Part shown: one piece after another, positions 16,052 through 23,585 of the stretch | Position numbering within the stretch: position 1 is the stretch's first letter | How the letters are laid out: every line of letters starts with the position of its first letter | From: an uncultured Clostridium sp. | Lineage (GTDB): Bacteria; Bacillota; Clostridia; Lachnospirales; Lachnospiraceae | DNA length: 44,761 nucleotides | NCBI GenBank assembly: GCA_937885015.1 | Contig: CALAAS010000006.1 | Span: 1-44,761 of the forward strand | Reading direction: 5' to 3' | Program-made: the position numbers and the translations under genes | The notes under the pieces: model-generated | What the model was told of the DNA's origin: nothing | The model's database searches: none | Seen by the model: only the letters and a program-made list of their open reading frames with translations

Positions 16052-16669
16052 ATGATTTTATCACCGGAACAGTATACAGAAGGAAGGCGTGCCTGCGAAG
16101 AATTTGTTGATCAGTGCCGTTTGGAGTTACCGGATGAGGTGGCCCGCTTGTTTGAGGAGTATACAAGATGGATCTGGCAATACAAATGCCCTGGGGCGAT
16201 TTATAAATATTATTCTGACGAAACGGTAATTCACTCAGCGGGAGATAAGATTTCAAAGGGAACGGAATCTGTGGTAGCGAGTACCCTGGCATTTACGGCA
16301 TCTTTTCCAGATCGCCTTGATGATTTTGTGGATATTTTTATAGAAGGAGATCAGGAGCACGGATACCATTTGGGTCAAACGACTTGTTTTAATGCAGTTA
16401 ATACCGGTTGGAGCCAGTATGGAGCGCCGACAGGAAAATCGTTGGAGAGAAACGGATGCAAGGTTCGCTCTATTTGTGAATGTAAAATTGAAAAAGTAGA
16501 AGGACGATGGAGAGTTGTAGAGGAATGGGTTGTTGGCAGTCCGGATGCGATTAAAGAAACATGTACATTGGACATAGGGAATAAAGAGTTACCAAATAAA
16601 GAAGAGAGAGAAAAAGAGGAGCAAAGGGAGAACGAATGTACGGTTTTTGCTGTTGCCGATAACGAGTAA
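16052..16669 (+). CDS. SnoaL-like (NTF2-fold) protein 1
   Basis: A 205-residue protein of the NTF2-like/SnoaL superfamily, small alpha+beta barrels that include polyketide cyclases, ketosteroid isomerase and dehydratases. Visible family features are LAFTASFPDRLDDFVDIFIEG (the conserved AxFPD strand), GQTTCFNAVNTGWSQYGAPTGKSL (the NTG...APTGK segment) and WRVVEEWVV. The C-terminal about 40 residues are charged and low in complexity. It is paralogous to the next gene, sharing the FPD, NTG and FGAPTGKSL-type blocks. It is cytoplasmic, with no signal peptide. The substrate is unknown, presumably what the adjacent transporters carry. Confidence 0.8.
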   Translation: MILSPEQYTEGRRACEEFVDQCRLELPDEVARLFEEYTRWIWQYKCPGAIYKYYSDETVIHSAGDKISKGTESVVASTLAFTASFPDRLDDFVDIFIEGDQEHGYHLGQTTCFNAVNTGWSQYGAPTGKSLERNGCKVRSICECKIEKVEGRWRVVEEWVVGSPDAIKETCTLDIGNKELPNKEEREKEEQRENECTVFAVADNE

Positions 16670-16688
16670 TTTGGAAGGAGATAACGCT

Positions 16689-17195
16689 ATGCTTTGTGAT
16701 GTATATATGGATGATATTGATCGGCTTAGAGATGCTGTTTATCATGCAGAGTTAAAGGATGCTGAAGAGGTGCGCAGCTTCGTGCGAAACCTTACAAAAT
16801 TAGTTTATGATTATAAAATGGTAGGAATGCTTTATGATTTTTATACTCCAGGTGTGGAGTATTACAAGCAAAACAGAATTACATTTTCGGGCGTTGAAGA
16901 CCTTGTAAATTATGTGTTGGAATTTACGGTGGCATTTCCGGATCTGCGGGCGGACGTTGAACATATTATTGTCAAAAGAGTGAATGATGAGTATTACAAA
17001 GTATTTCGAAGACTCAGATATAAGGGAACAAACACTGGATGTAGCAGATTTGGAGCGCCAACTGGAAAAAGCCTTGGCGATGGCTGTTTAAATTTAAGTC
17101 TGTTCCATTTGAAAAAGATTGGAGGAGAGTGGAAGATTGATTTTGAAGTCAATTCAGACAGTGAGGAGCTGATTCGCGATACATTGACAGCGTGA
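16689..17195 (+). CDS. SnoaL-like (NTF2-fold) protein 2
   Basis: A 168-residue paralog of the preceding protein. Shared blocks include LEFTVAFPDLRADVEHIIV, KGTNTGCSRFGAPTGKSLGDG and WKIDFEVNSDSEELI. They are clearly diverged, so this is an old duplication or a designed pair, perhaps a heteromeric barrel or two successive steps. The start at 16689 follows GGAAGGAG by 8 bp; an upstream in-frame reading overlaps the first gene and has no ribosome site. It is the last gene of the operon; the copied terminator at 17300-17343 follows 105 bp later. Confidence 0.8.
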   Translation: MLCDVYMDDIDRLRDAVYHAELKDAEEVRSFVRNLTKLVYDYKMVGMLYDFYTPGVEYYKQNRITFSGVEDLVNYVLEFTVAFPDLRADVEHIIVKRVNDEYYKVFRRLRYKGTNTGCSRFGAPTGKSLGDGCLNLSLFHLKKIGGEWKIDFEVNSDSEELIRDTLTA

Positions 17196-17249
17196 AAGAA
17201 TGACAGGATTCCTATACCGATGTATTTCAGGAAACGGCGGGTATCCTAA

Positions 17250-17344
17250 GAGCAGATGGAGTCCGTGTACAATAAAAACAATAGCAGAAAACGATAACGA
17301 AAAGCTGCCGCTTTGTGGATCAGATCACGAAGCGGCAGCTTTTC
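17250..17344 (+). repeat. 95-bp direct repeat, copy 2
   Basis: Identical to 11046-11140, including the perfect terminator hairpin (17300-17343), which now ends the SnoaL operon. Just upstream, in the old wall-protein frame, the sequence still reads DVFQETAGILRADGVRVQ-stop, against PDGILVGADGVRVQ-stop in the intact gene. This copy may therefore keep the tail of a second, diverged wall-protein gene. Confidence 0.95.
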
Positions 17345-17389
17345 CTGCGTGCGCCTGGCGGCGCACGTTTCTCAAGTGGGAAAGTCCCA

Positions 17390-17640
17390 AATTTTCCAAA
17401 TCTTATCTGCATCATGAAATGAACAGGGGATCAAAAGTATTTGGTGTGAAGCGAATTCGTGTGCATGGTTTGAGAAATTCCATGTATCGTTATTGATCAA
17501 TATGGGATTTACGGTATTGGCAATCGCAGATCGAATGGGACATGAGAGTATTGATATCACTTACCGATATGCGCACCTGTTTCCAAGTTAGCAGACACAG
17601 ATGGCAGAACAGCTGGATATTGAAAGGAAGGAAAAACAAT
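17390..17640 (+). pseudogene. Tyrosine recombinase (integrase) C-terminal remnant
   Basis: The catalytic-domain end of an ICE/phage-type tyrosine integrase. The reading passes FSKSYLHHEMNRGSK, GVKRIRVHGLRNS (the HxxR box) and, after a frame change, LLINMGFTVLAIADRMGHES and ITYRYAHLFPS (the second His and the tyrosine nucleophile). One C appears to be missing near 17480, where TTCCAT stands for the expected TTCCCAT, breaking the frame. In addition a TAG follows FPS where a lysine AAG is expected, ahead of a further readable QTQMAEQLDIERKEKQ. The N-terminal two thirds are absent. The gene is dead. Confidence 0.85.
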
Positions 17641-17689
17641 AGAAGTTGTTAAAAACGAAGCATCATCATGGAATCATATATTAAATGGA

Positions 17690-17718
17690 TTGACACCGCA
17701 TGCGATACCACATATAAT
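17690..17718 (+). promoter_or_regulatory. Consensus promoter of hicAB
   Basis: TTGACA (17690-17695), 17 bp, TATAAT (17713-17718): a perfect consensus. The spacer holds the palindrome CGCATGCG (17698-17705), a plausible HicB operator because HicB proteins with ribbon-helix-helix tails autorepress. Confidence 0.85.
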
Positions 17719-17738
17719 AAAGATAGGAGGTATAACAA

Positions 17739-17996
17739 ATGTCAAAGTGGGATAAACTGATAACACGTATATGCAATTTATCAAAAGACCTCCGGTTTGA
17801 TGAGTTACGGAAGGTATTGGAAAGCTACGGATACGAAATGAATGCACCAAGAAGTGGAAGTAGTCATTACACTTTCAGAAAGCAAGGGTGTATGCCAATT
17901 ACAATACCGAAGCACGAACCAATCAAGAAAGTATATGTAGAAATGGTAAGGCAGATTGTAGAAAGCGAGGCGAAGAATGATGAAGACGCTGAATGA
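17739..17996 (+). CDS. hicA: HicA-type mRNA interferase toxin
   Basis: An 85-residue HicA toxin with a double-stranded-RNA-binding-like fold. The sequence carries the expected ELRKVLESYGYEMNAPRSGSSHYTFRK, where the SSHYTF histidine is the catalytic residue of the family, and then ITIPKHEPIKKVYV. It cleaves mRNA when not held by HicB. GGAGG precedes the ATG. It overlaps hicB by 20 bp, the usual toxin-first order. It sits beside the integrase remnant, so it probably arrived with the same element. Confidence 0.92.
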   Translation: MSKWDKLITRICNLSKDLRFDELRKVLESYGYEMNAPRSGSSHYTFRKQGCMPITIPKHEPIKKVYVEMVRQIVESEAKNDEDAE

Positions 17997-18342
17997 TTAT
18001 ATGGCAATGTCCTATCGTATGGAAATTGTGGAAGATAAGGATGAAGGCGGATTTGTGGTTTCTTATCCAGATTTGCCTGGTTGCATTACTTGTGGTAAGA
18101 CAGTGGAGAGTGCGGTAGCAAATGCACTGGATGCAAAAAAAGCATGGATTGAAGCTGCATTAGAGGATGGTGTAGAGATTCACGAACCAGACAGCCTGGA
18201 AGAGTATTCTGGACAGTTTAAACTGAGAATTCCGAGAAGCCTGCACAGAGCACTGGCAGAACATTCCCAACGAGAAGGGATCAGCATGAATCAATACTGT
18301 GTGTATCTACTTTCTAGAAATGATGCAGTGTTTTCAAAGTAA
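17977..18342 (+). CDS. hicB: HicB-type antitoxin
   Basis: A 121-residue antitoxin. The N-terminal HicB domain has the partially degraded RNase-H-like core (MEIVEDKDEGGFVVSYPDLPGCITCG), and the C-terminal ribbon-helix-helix region reads KLRIPRSLHRALAEHSQREGISMNQYCVYLL. It neutralises HicA and represses the operon. Two adjacent ATGs (17977, 17980) are possible starts. Confidence 0.92.
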   Translation: MMKTLNDYMAMSYRMEIVEDKDEGGFVVSYPDLPGCITCGKTVESAVANALDAKKAWIEAALEDGVEIHEPDSLEEYSGQFKLRIPRSLHRALAEHSQREGISMNQYCVYLLSRNDAVFSK

Positions 18343-18521
18343 ATGTTGTCAAGTTTATCTACAGCATTTATAATGCTCTGGCAACAAATTGGCAACAGAA
18401 AATCAGTGAGCCAAAATTAATATATGCAACAGAAATAAAATAATGGAGAAAAAGATATAAAACCTAAACAAATACATTTAGGGATATCTTTGGATTTGCC
18501 GAAACCGCCTCCTACTCGATT
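18343..18521. other. AT-rich gap between hicB and the phospholipase D gene
   Basis: No gene is supported. TGGCAACA occurs twice, 11 bp apart (18379-18386 and 18390-18397). Such a pair could be a recombinase arm site, but nothing else confirms this. The phospholipase duplication starts at 18522. Confidence 0.35.
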
Positions 18522-18881
18522 GCAGCCATAAACAGGCATTTTCTGTCATAAAAACCGGCGGAGCGGCTTTACCAGGGTCCGGAAAAATTGATAGAAGATT
18601 TTTTTCCCGGCGCTGATTTCCTGGGGAACGTAGTTTTCGCCGTTCTGGTAAGTGCCTTCTTCTGTCATATATCGGCTGAAGGTTTTATCGCGCTCGGCTT
18701 CTTTCCGGATGATGGCGTTCAGCTCCGGAGAATCCACGGCCAGCATCAGCTCCGTATCCTGGTAGGCGCTTCGCATATCCAGATTGTAAGACCCGACGAT
18801 ACTCATCCGGTCATCGATGAGAACGGCCTTGGTGTGGCTGGAATGTTCGCCCAGATACTCATAAACCCTGGCTCCGGTGGC
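18522..18881. repeat. Duplicated 3' region of the phospholipase D gene, intact copy
   Basis: Matches 11146-11505 with an offset of 7376 bp. The first about 170 bp are identical and about a dozen substitutions fall in the rest, suggesting partial gene conversion or uneven drift since the duplication. Confidence 0.9.
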
Positions 18882-19964
18882 CCATATTTTTTCTTTTTCA
18901 TTGAGATAATCCGTACATCCCCAGGGGTTGGCCCCGCTGGCTACATCGTTGGTAATGATCTCCACCTGCCTGGGAGGCTGGCACAGGCTGGTAAGATCTG
19001 CATACATCTCTTTGCCGCAGATGATGTAGGGCGTATAGATGGTGACATGCTTTCCGGACTGCATCAGATGGTGCAGGGTGTACCACATCCATGGCTCTTT
19101 GTTGCCGGAGGAAATGGAGTTGGAGAGCAGGGTAACCCGGGACGTGGGAACGGTAAGTGCTTCGTAGTCCCAAGGCTGATAGGCTTCCGGATACATGGTG
19201 CGTAGCTTGGCCGGGTGCTCCTTGAGCCATGCGAGGCAGGCGTTTACCTTTTTTTTGCTGCGGTGGCCAGTAAAGGTTTTGGAATCCTTTGAGGCCCAGA
19301 TGGATTCAAAGTAAGAGCGGAGCTGGAAGAGTGCAGATTCCGGATTCTGTTCTTTCTCATAGATGAAAAGCTCCCGGTCAATATTTTTTTTGGCAGAGTA
19401 GTCCCCGAGAAACAGATTAAAGGTATTGCGGCCGCCCAGCAGGAACATTTTGTCGTCGACAATCAGATATTTGTCGTGGAGGCGGGCCTGCATTTTCCAC
19501 GGAAGAAGCGGGCGGATTGGATTATAAATTTTCAGCGTGACACGCTCGTGAGAGGCCAGAGCCTGAAACCAGGGACTGGGGGAAACGTCTAAAAACCCGC
19601 TGAAGCCGTCCACCAGAATCCGGACAGTGACACCGCGGTCTGCAGCGGCCAGAAGGGAGGCCATGATATCTTTGCTGGCCTCATCCACGTCAAAGTCAAA
19701 GGTAGATAATATAATTTCGTGTTCCGCCTGCTCCATCAGGTGAAGGCGGTATAAAAGCGCTTCTGTATTGTCATCAATGTAGCCGGCCCGTTCGGTTCCG
19801 GTGGAATCGCCATAGTAAGTGCGGGTTTCAATCTGGCTCTTCTGGGACTCTGAAACTGCTTTATGAGAAATATAGGGAACGGTTAAGAGGAGAACGTAAC
19901 CGACCGCGGCCAGGAGGAGCAGGAGCCAGGGATGCTTAATCAGTTTAAAAAAGGCATTTTTCAT
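18546..19964 (-). CDS. Phospholipase D / cardiolipin synthase-like membrane protein
   Basis: A 472-residue protein with one N-terminal membrane helix (about 12-31) and two PLD domains. The HKD motifs are complete: H163-D-K165-YLIV-D170 followed by GGRN, and H377-T-K379-AVLI-D384 followed by GSYNLD. This architecture fits transphosphatidylation (cardiolipin synthesis) or phospholipid hydrolysis at the membrane. It has only one clear anchor where classical Cls enzymes have two, so the exact activity is open. AGGAGGG precedes the ATG on the minus strand. A decayed partial copy lies at 11146-11543. Confidence 0.88.
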   Translation of the reverse strand: MKNAFFKLIKHPWLLLLLAAVGYVLLLTVPYISHKAVSESQKSQIETRTYYGDSTGTERAGYIDDNTEALLYRLHLMEQAEHEIILSTFDFDVDEASKDIMASLLAAADRGVTVRILVDGFSGFLDVSPSPWFQALASHERVTLKIYNPIRPLLPWKMQARLHDKYLIVDDKMFLLGGRNTFNLFLGDYSAKKNIDRELFIYEKEQNPESALFQLRSYFESIWASKDSKTFTGHRSKKKVNACLAWLKEHPAKLRTMYPEAYQPWDYEALTVPTSRVTLLSNSISSGNKEPWMWYTLHHLMQSGKHVTIYTPYIICGKEMYADLTSLCQPPRQVEIITNDVASGANPWGCTDYLNEKEKIWATGARVYEYLGEHSSHTKAVLIDDRMSIVGSYNLDMRSAYQDTELMLAVDSPELNAIIRKEAERDKTFSRYMTEEGTYQNGENYVPQEISAGKKIFYQFFRTLVKPLRRFL

Positions 19965-20141
19965 GGGAACCCTCCTTTCAGGGTAGTGAAGTACCCGGCT
20001 TTCCAGCCTTCCTGAATAATTATAGGAGTATTATAACATCAATACCCGGGGAATACGAATAAAATATGTCGGTAAATTTATAAAATTGTCATAAAAATTA
20101 TAAAAATGTAAAAATTCTGTCCTATAAATGAAAAAATAGTC
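19965..20141. other. Divergent intergenic region of the phospholipase D and pfl genes
   Basis: AT-rich, with two TATAAT-like boxes on the minus strand near 20015-20035 that could serve the phospholipase gene, but no good -35 box. A small GGGTA/TACCC hairpin lies in its 5' leader at about 19981-19996. Confidence 0.35.
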
Positions 20142-20170
20142 TTGACGGGCGGGAAAGTCCGTGCTATACT
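20142..20170 (+). promoter_or_regulatory. Promoter of the pflBA operon
   Basis: TTGACG (20142-20147), 17 bp, TATACT (20165-20170). Transcription would start about 15 bp before the riboswitch. Confidence 0.8.
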
Positions 20171-20189
20171 CCCCCTGTATTTACAATTC

Positions 20190-20269
20190 AGAGGCCTTCA
20201 TTACTGACGGATTGTGTGGGTTTACCACAGGGGAGTGAAGCGCCTGTTATCAGCCGACCGTCTGGGCAG
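20190..20269 (+). promoter_or_regulatory. ZTP riboswitch (pfl motif)
   Basis: Matches the pfl-motif layout. P1 arms AGGCCTTCA (20192-20200) and TGAAGCGCCT (20236-20245) enclose GACGG and the ACCACAGGGGAG internal loop. The conserved 3' part is CAGCCGACCGTCTGGGCA (20251-20268). GACGG (20206-20210) can pair with CCGTC (20258-20262) as the pseudoknot. The class senses ZTP/ZMP, signals of 10-formyl-tetrahydrofolate shortage. Binding should stabilise the 3' stem and prevent the following terminator, raising pyruvate formate-lyase and thus formate supply. Confidence 0.88.
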
Positions 20270-20294
20270 CATCTTTTTGGGATGCTGCTTTTTT
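20266..20294 (+). terminator. Riboswitch expression-platform terminator
   Basis: GCAGCATC (20266-20273) pairs with GATGCTGC (20281-20288), followed by six T. Its 5' arm shares the GGGCA bases of the riboswitch 3' stem, so the two structures are mutually exclusive. Confidence 0.88.
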
Positions 20295-20453
20295 GTTGTC
20301 TGGGCTTCGGGAACCTCCTGCCGGTGGGAGAAGGTTTAAGCCTTTATTTGAGTACAGCAAAAAAGCATAACCGGGACGGGACTGTCATTCCGATTCTGGG
20401 AGATTCCATGAAAAAAGATGCCTCTTTTATGAAAAAACAGGAGGATCGAAGCG

Positions 20454-22697
20454 ATGTTTGAGACGAAAAGAGAGTTGTGGGAAGGTTTTGAAGGCGGACA
20501 CTGGCAGGAAGCCATTGATGTCCGGGATTTTATCCAGAAGAATTATACTCCTTACACAGGGGATGGGAGCTTTCTGGCGCCTGCGACGGAACGGACGGAA
20601 AAACTGCTGAAAAAACTGGAGAATTTGCTGGCCCTGGAGCGGGAATTTGGCGGTGTGCTGGATATCGATACCCAGACAGTAACTTCCCTTTTAAATTATA
20701 AACCAGGATACCTGGACAAAGAACATGAAATTATTGTGGGACTTCAGACGGACCGTCCCCTGAAGCGGGGAGTAAACCCCTTCGGAGGCCTTCGTATGAC
20801 CCAGGAAGCCTGCCGTGCGTACGGCTATGAACTGTCTCAGAAGGTTCTGGATGAATTCCAGTATCGCACCACTCACAATGACGGCGTGTTCCGGGTTTAT
20901 AACGAGGAAACGAAGGCAGCCCGCCATTGCGGCTTGATTACGGGCCTTCCGGATGCCTACGGCCGGGGACGCATCATCGGTGACTACCGTCGTGTGGCAT
21001 TATACGGCGTGGATCTGCTGATCGAAGAAAAGAAAAAAGACAAGGCGCGCATCGGAATGGAGGATATGGATGTGGATCACATCCGTCAGCTGGAAGAGCT
21101 GTACCAGCAGATCAATTTCCTGGGCAAACTCCGGGAAATGGGGGCCATGTACGGGTTTGATATCAGCCGTCCTGCAGCCACTGCGAAAGAAGCGGTTCAG
21201 TGGCTTTATTTCGGTTATTTGGCATCCATTAAAGAACAGAATGGCGCTGCCATGAGTCTGGGCCGTACCTCCACCTTCCTGGATATTTATTTTGAAAGAG
21301 ATTTAAAACGCGGTATTCTGACGGAAGAAGAGGCTCAGGAGATCATGGATGACTTCGTGATGAAGCTGCGGATGGCCCGCCATCTGCGCACGCCGGAGTA
21401 CAATGAACTGTTCGGCGGAGATCCCATGTGGATTACGGAATCCGTCGGAGGCATGGGCGAGGACGGAAGAACGCTGGTTACGAAAAACTCTTTCCGTGTT
21501 CTCCACACACTTTACAACCTGAAGCCGTCGGCAGAGCCGAACCTGACGGTTCTCTGGTCGGATCAGCTTCCGGAGGCCTTTAAAACCTTCTGTGCGAAAG
21601 TTTCCTGCGATACGGACGCGCTTCAGTATGAGAATGATGATTTGATGCGCCCGCAGTTTGGCGATGATTATGGAATCGCCTGCTGTGTATCGGCCATGAA
21701 GATTGGCAAACAGATGCAGTTTTTCGGTGCTCGCGCAAACCTGGCAAAGCTTCTTTTGATGGCCTTAAACGGAGGAAAAGACGAGAAGAAAAATATGCAG
21801 GTAGGGCCGGTCCATGCACCCTATGAGGGCGAGTATCTGGAGTACGATAAGGTAATGGAGCTTCTGGATATTTATCGCCCCTGGCTGGCACGGATGTACG
21901 CCAACACCATGAATCAGATCCATTATATGCATGATAAATATGCCTATGAAAAGACGCAGATGGCGCTCCATGACACAGACGTGCATCGTTTTATGGCCTT
22001 TGGCGTAGCCGGTATGAGCGTGCTGGCAGACTCCCTTTCTGCCATCCGCTATGCCCGGGTAAAATGTGTCCGTGACCCGGAGACAGGACTGATTACAGAG
22101 TTTGAGACAGAGGGAGAGTATCCGGCTTTTGGAAATGATGACGACAGAGTGGATTCCATTGCCTGCGAGCAGATGGAAAAATTCTACCAGGAGCTGAAAA
22201 AGCAGAAGCTCTACCGGGATGCAGAGGCGACGCTGTCGATCCTGACCATTACTTCCAATGTGGTGTACGGAAAGAAAACGGGATCTACGCCGGATGGAAG
22301 AAAAGCGGGCGAGCCGTTGGCTCCCGGAGCAAACCCCATGCACGGACGGGAGAAAAATGGAGCTCTGGCTGCTCTCAATTCTGTGGCCAAGCTTTCCTAT
22401 CGCTACTGTAAAGACGGTATTTCCAATACTTTCTCCATTGTGCCCCAGGCCCTTGGAAAGACGGAGGCAGAGCGGCTGGAGAATCTGGTGTCGATCCTGG
22501 ATGGATATTTTGGACAGATGGCTCATCACATCAATGTCAATGTGCTGAATCGGGAAATGCTTCTGGATGCCTATGAAAACCCGGAGAAATATCCGAACCT
22601 GACCATTCGTGTATCCGGATACGCGGTGAATTTTTATAAACTTTCCAGAGAACAGCAGCGGGAAGTGATCTCCCGCACCTTCCATGAGCGGCTGTAA
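20454..22697 (+). CDS. pflB: Pyruvate formate-lyase (formate C-acetyltransferase)
   Basis: A glycyl radical enzyme that converts pyruvate and CoA to acetyl-CoA and formate under anaerobic conditions. It has 747 residues, the usual length. The active-site pair C410-C411 is in GIACCVSAMKIGKQMQFFGA, as in genuine PflB rather than diol dehydratase-type paralogs. The glycyl radical residue G722 is in the C-terminal RVSGYAVNF. CAGGAGGATC precedes the ATG. It is controlled by the ZTP riboswitch upstream and overlaps its activase gene downstream. Confidence 0.97.
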   Translation: MFETKRELWEGFEGGHWQEAIDVRDFIQKNYTPYTGDGSFLAPATERTEKLLKKLENLLALEREFGGVLDIDTQTVTSLLNYKPGYLDKEHEIIVGLQTDRPLKRGVNPFGGLRMTQEACRAYGYELSQKVLDEFQYRTTHNDGVFRVYNEETKAARHCGLITGLPDAYGRGRIIGDYRRVALYGVDLLIEEKKKDKARIGMEDMDVDHIRQLEELYQQINFLGKLREMGAMYGFDISRPAATAKEAVQWLYFGYLASIKEQNGAAMSLGRTSTFLDIYFERDLKRGILTEEEAQEIMDDFVMKLRMARHLRTPEYNELFGGDPMWITESVGGMGEDGRTLVTKNSFRVLHTLYNLKPSAEPNLTVLWSDQLPEAFKTFCAKVSCDTDALQYENDDLMRPQFGDDYGIACCVSAMKIGKQMQFFGARANLAKLLLMALNGGKDEKKNMQVGPVHAPYEGEYLEYDKVMELLDIYRPWLARMYANTMNQIHYMHDKYAYEKTQMALHDTDVHRFMAFGVAGMSVLADSLSAIRYARVKCVRDPETGLITEFETEGEYPAFGNDDDRVDSIACEQMEKFYQELKKQKLYRDAEATLSILTITSNVVYGKKTGSTPDGRKAGEPLAPGANPMHGREKNGALAALNSVAKLSYRYCKDGISNTFSIVPQALGKTEAERLENLVSILDGYFGQMAHHINVNVLNREMLLDAYENPEKYPNLTIRVSGYAVNFYKLSREQQREVISRTFHERL

Positions 22698-23469
22698 GGC
22701 CGTGGCGGAGGCAGTCGGAAAGGCAGAAATTACGGGGAATATCCATTCTTTCCAGTCCATGGGGGCGGTGGATGGCCCGGGCCTCCGGTATGTGGTATTC
22801 CTGCAGGGATGTCCGCTGCGCTGTGCCTACTGCCATAACCCGGACACCTGGGATTTTGCAGAAAATCAGCGTTTTACGCCGGAAGAAGTGGCGAGACGCG
22901 TACTCCGCTGCCGCAGCTATCTGAAAAAAGGCGGCGTAACCGTAACGGGCGGCGAGCCTCTGATGCAGCCGGAATTTGTGGAAGCTCTTTTTTCCTTATT
23001 AAAAAGAGAAGGCATTCACACGGCCCTGGATACCAGCGGGATCGGCGATCTTAAGAAGGCAGGGCGGGTATTGGATGTTACAGATCTGGTGCTGGCAGAC
23101 GTGAAGTTCTTAAGCCAGGAGGAATACCGCGACTGGTGTGGGGCCGATTTTTCCCAGGTAAAAGCATTTTTGCAGGAAACCAGGGAACGAAAGATTCCTC
23201 TTTGGATTCGGCAGGTTATCGTTCCGGAACTCAATGACACGCCGGAGCGAATGGAGCGGCTGGCGGAGTTTTTACAGGATTATCCCAATGTGCAGCGGGC
23301 GGAACTACTCCCATTTCGCCGCCTTTGCCTGGAAAAGTATGAGAGCATGGGAATTTTGTTTCCCCTGAAGAACACCCCGGAGATGAGCCGGGAAAAAACA
23401 GAAGAGCTGGGCTGGCGCCTGGCGGCCTGTTTGGAGCGGCGGGGGATATATGTTCCGGTTATTGTATAA
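22684..23469 (+). CDS. pflA: Pyruvate formate-lyase activating enzyme
   Basis: A radical SAM activase of 261 residues that installs the glycyl radical on PflB. The iron-sulfur motif is CPLRCAYC (CxxxCxxC) after VDGPGLRYVVFLQG, and VTVTGGEPLMQPEF is the GGE SAM-binding motif. The proposed ATG overlaps pflB by 14 bp. A GTG at 22702 with AAGG upstream is an alternative start that would drop six residues before the conserved domain. Confidence 0.95.
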   Translation: MSGCKAVAEAVGKAEITGNIHSFQSMGAVDGPGLRYVVFLQGCPLRCAYCHNPDTWDFAENQRFTPEEVARRVLRCRSYLKKGGVTVTGGEPLMQPEFVEALFSLLKREGIHTALDTSGIGDLKKAGRVLDVTDLVLADVKFLSQEEYRDWCGADFSQVKAFLQETRERKIPLWIRQVIVPELNDTPERMERLAEFLQDYPNVQRAELLPFRRLCLEKYESMGILFPLKNTPEMSREKTEELGWRLAACLERRGIYVPVIV

Positions 23470-23512
23470 AAAAGAGATGATATGAAAAAACTTACGACTT
23501 TATGAAGTTTCT

Positions 23513-23548
23513 GAGGGATGAAGGATTTTGCCTTCATCCCTCGTTTTA
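23513..23548 (+). terminator. Terminator of the pflBA operon
   Basis: GAGGGATGAAGG (23513-23524) and CCTTCATCCCTC (23531-23542) form a perfect 12-bp stem, followed by GTTTTATG. Confidence 0.88.
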
Positions 23549-23585
23549 TGAGTATAGAAAATAAGAATGAAAATGGGGGATGATT

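Noticed and set aside
17200..17496. A 98-residue reading joining the copied terminator to the integrase remnant
   Set aside because: It translates a terminator hairpin and a broken integrase end, so it is a chimera of scar sequences rather than a gene.
20216..20461. Small plus-strand reading across the riboswitch leader
   Set aside because: It translates riboswitch and terminator structure; no ribosome site, and the pflB start is clear.
21765..22760. A 331-residue minus-strand reading inside pflB/pflA
   Set aside because: Antisense shadow of strongly conserved enzymes; no ribosome site, no domain.
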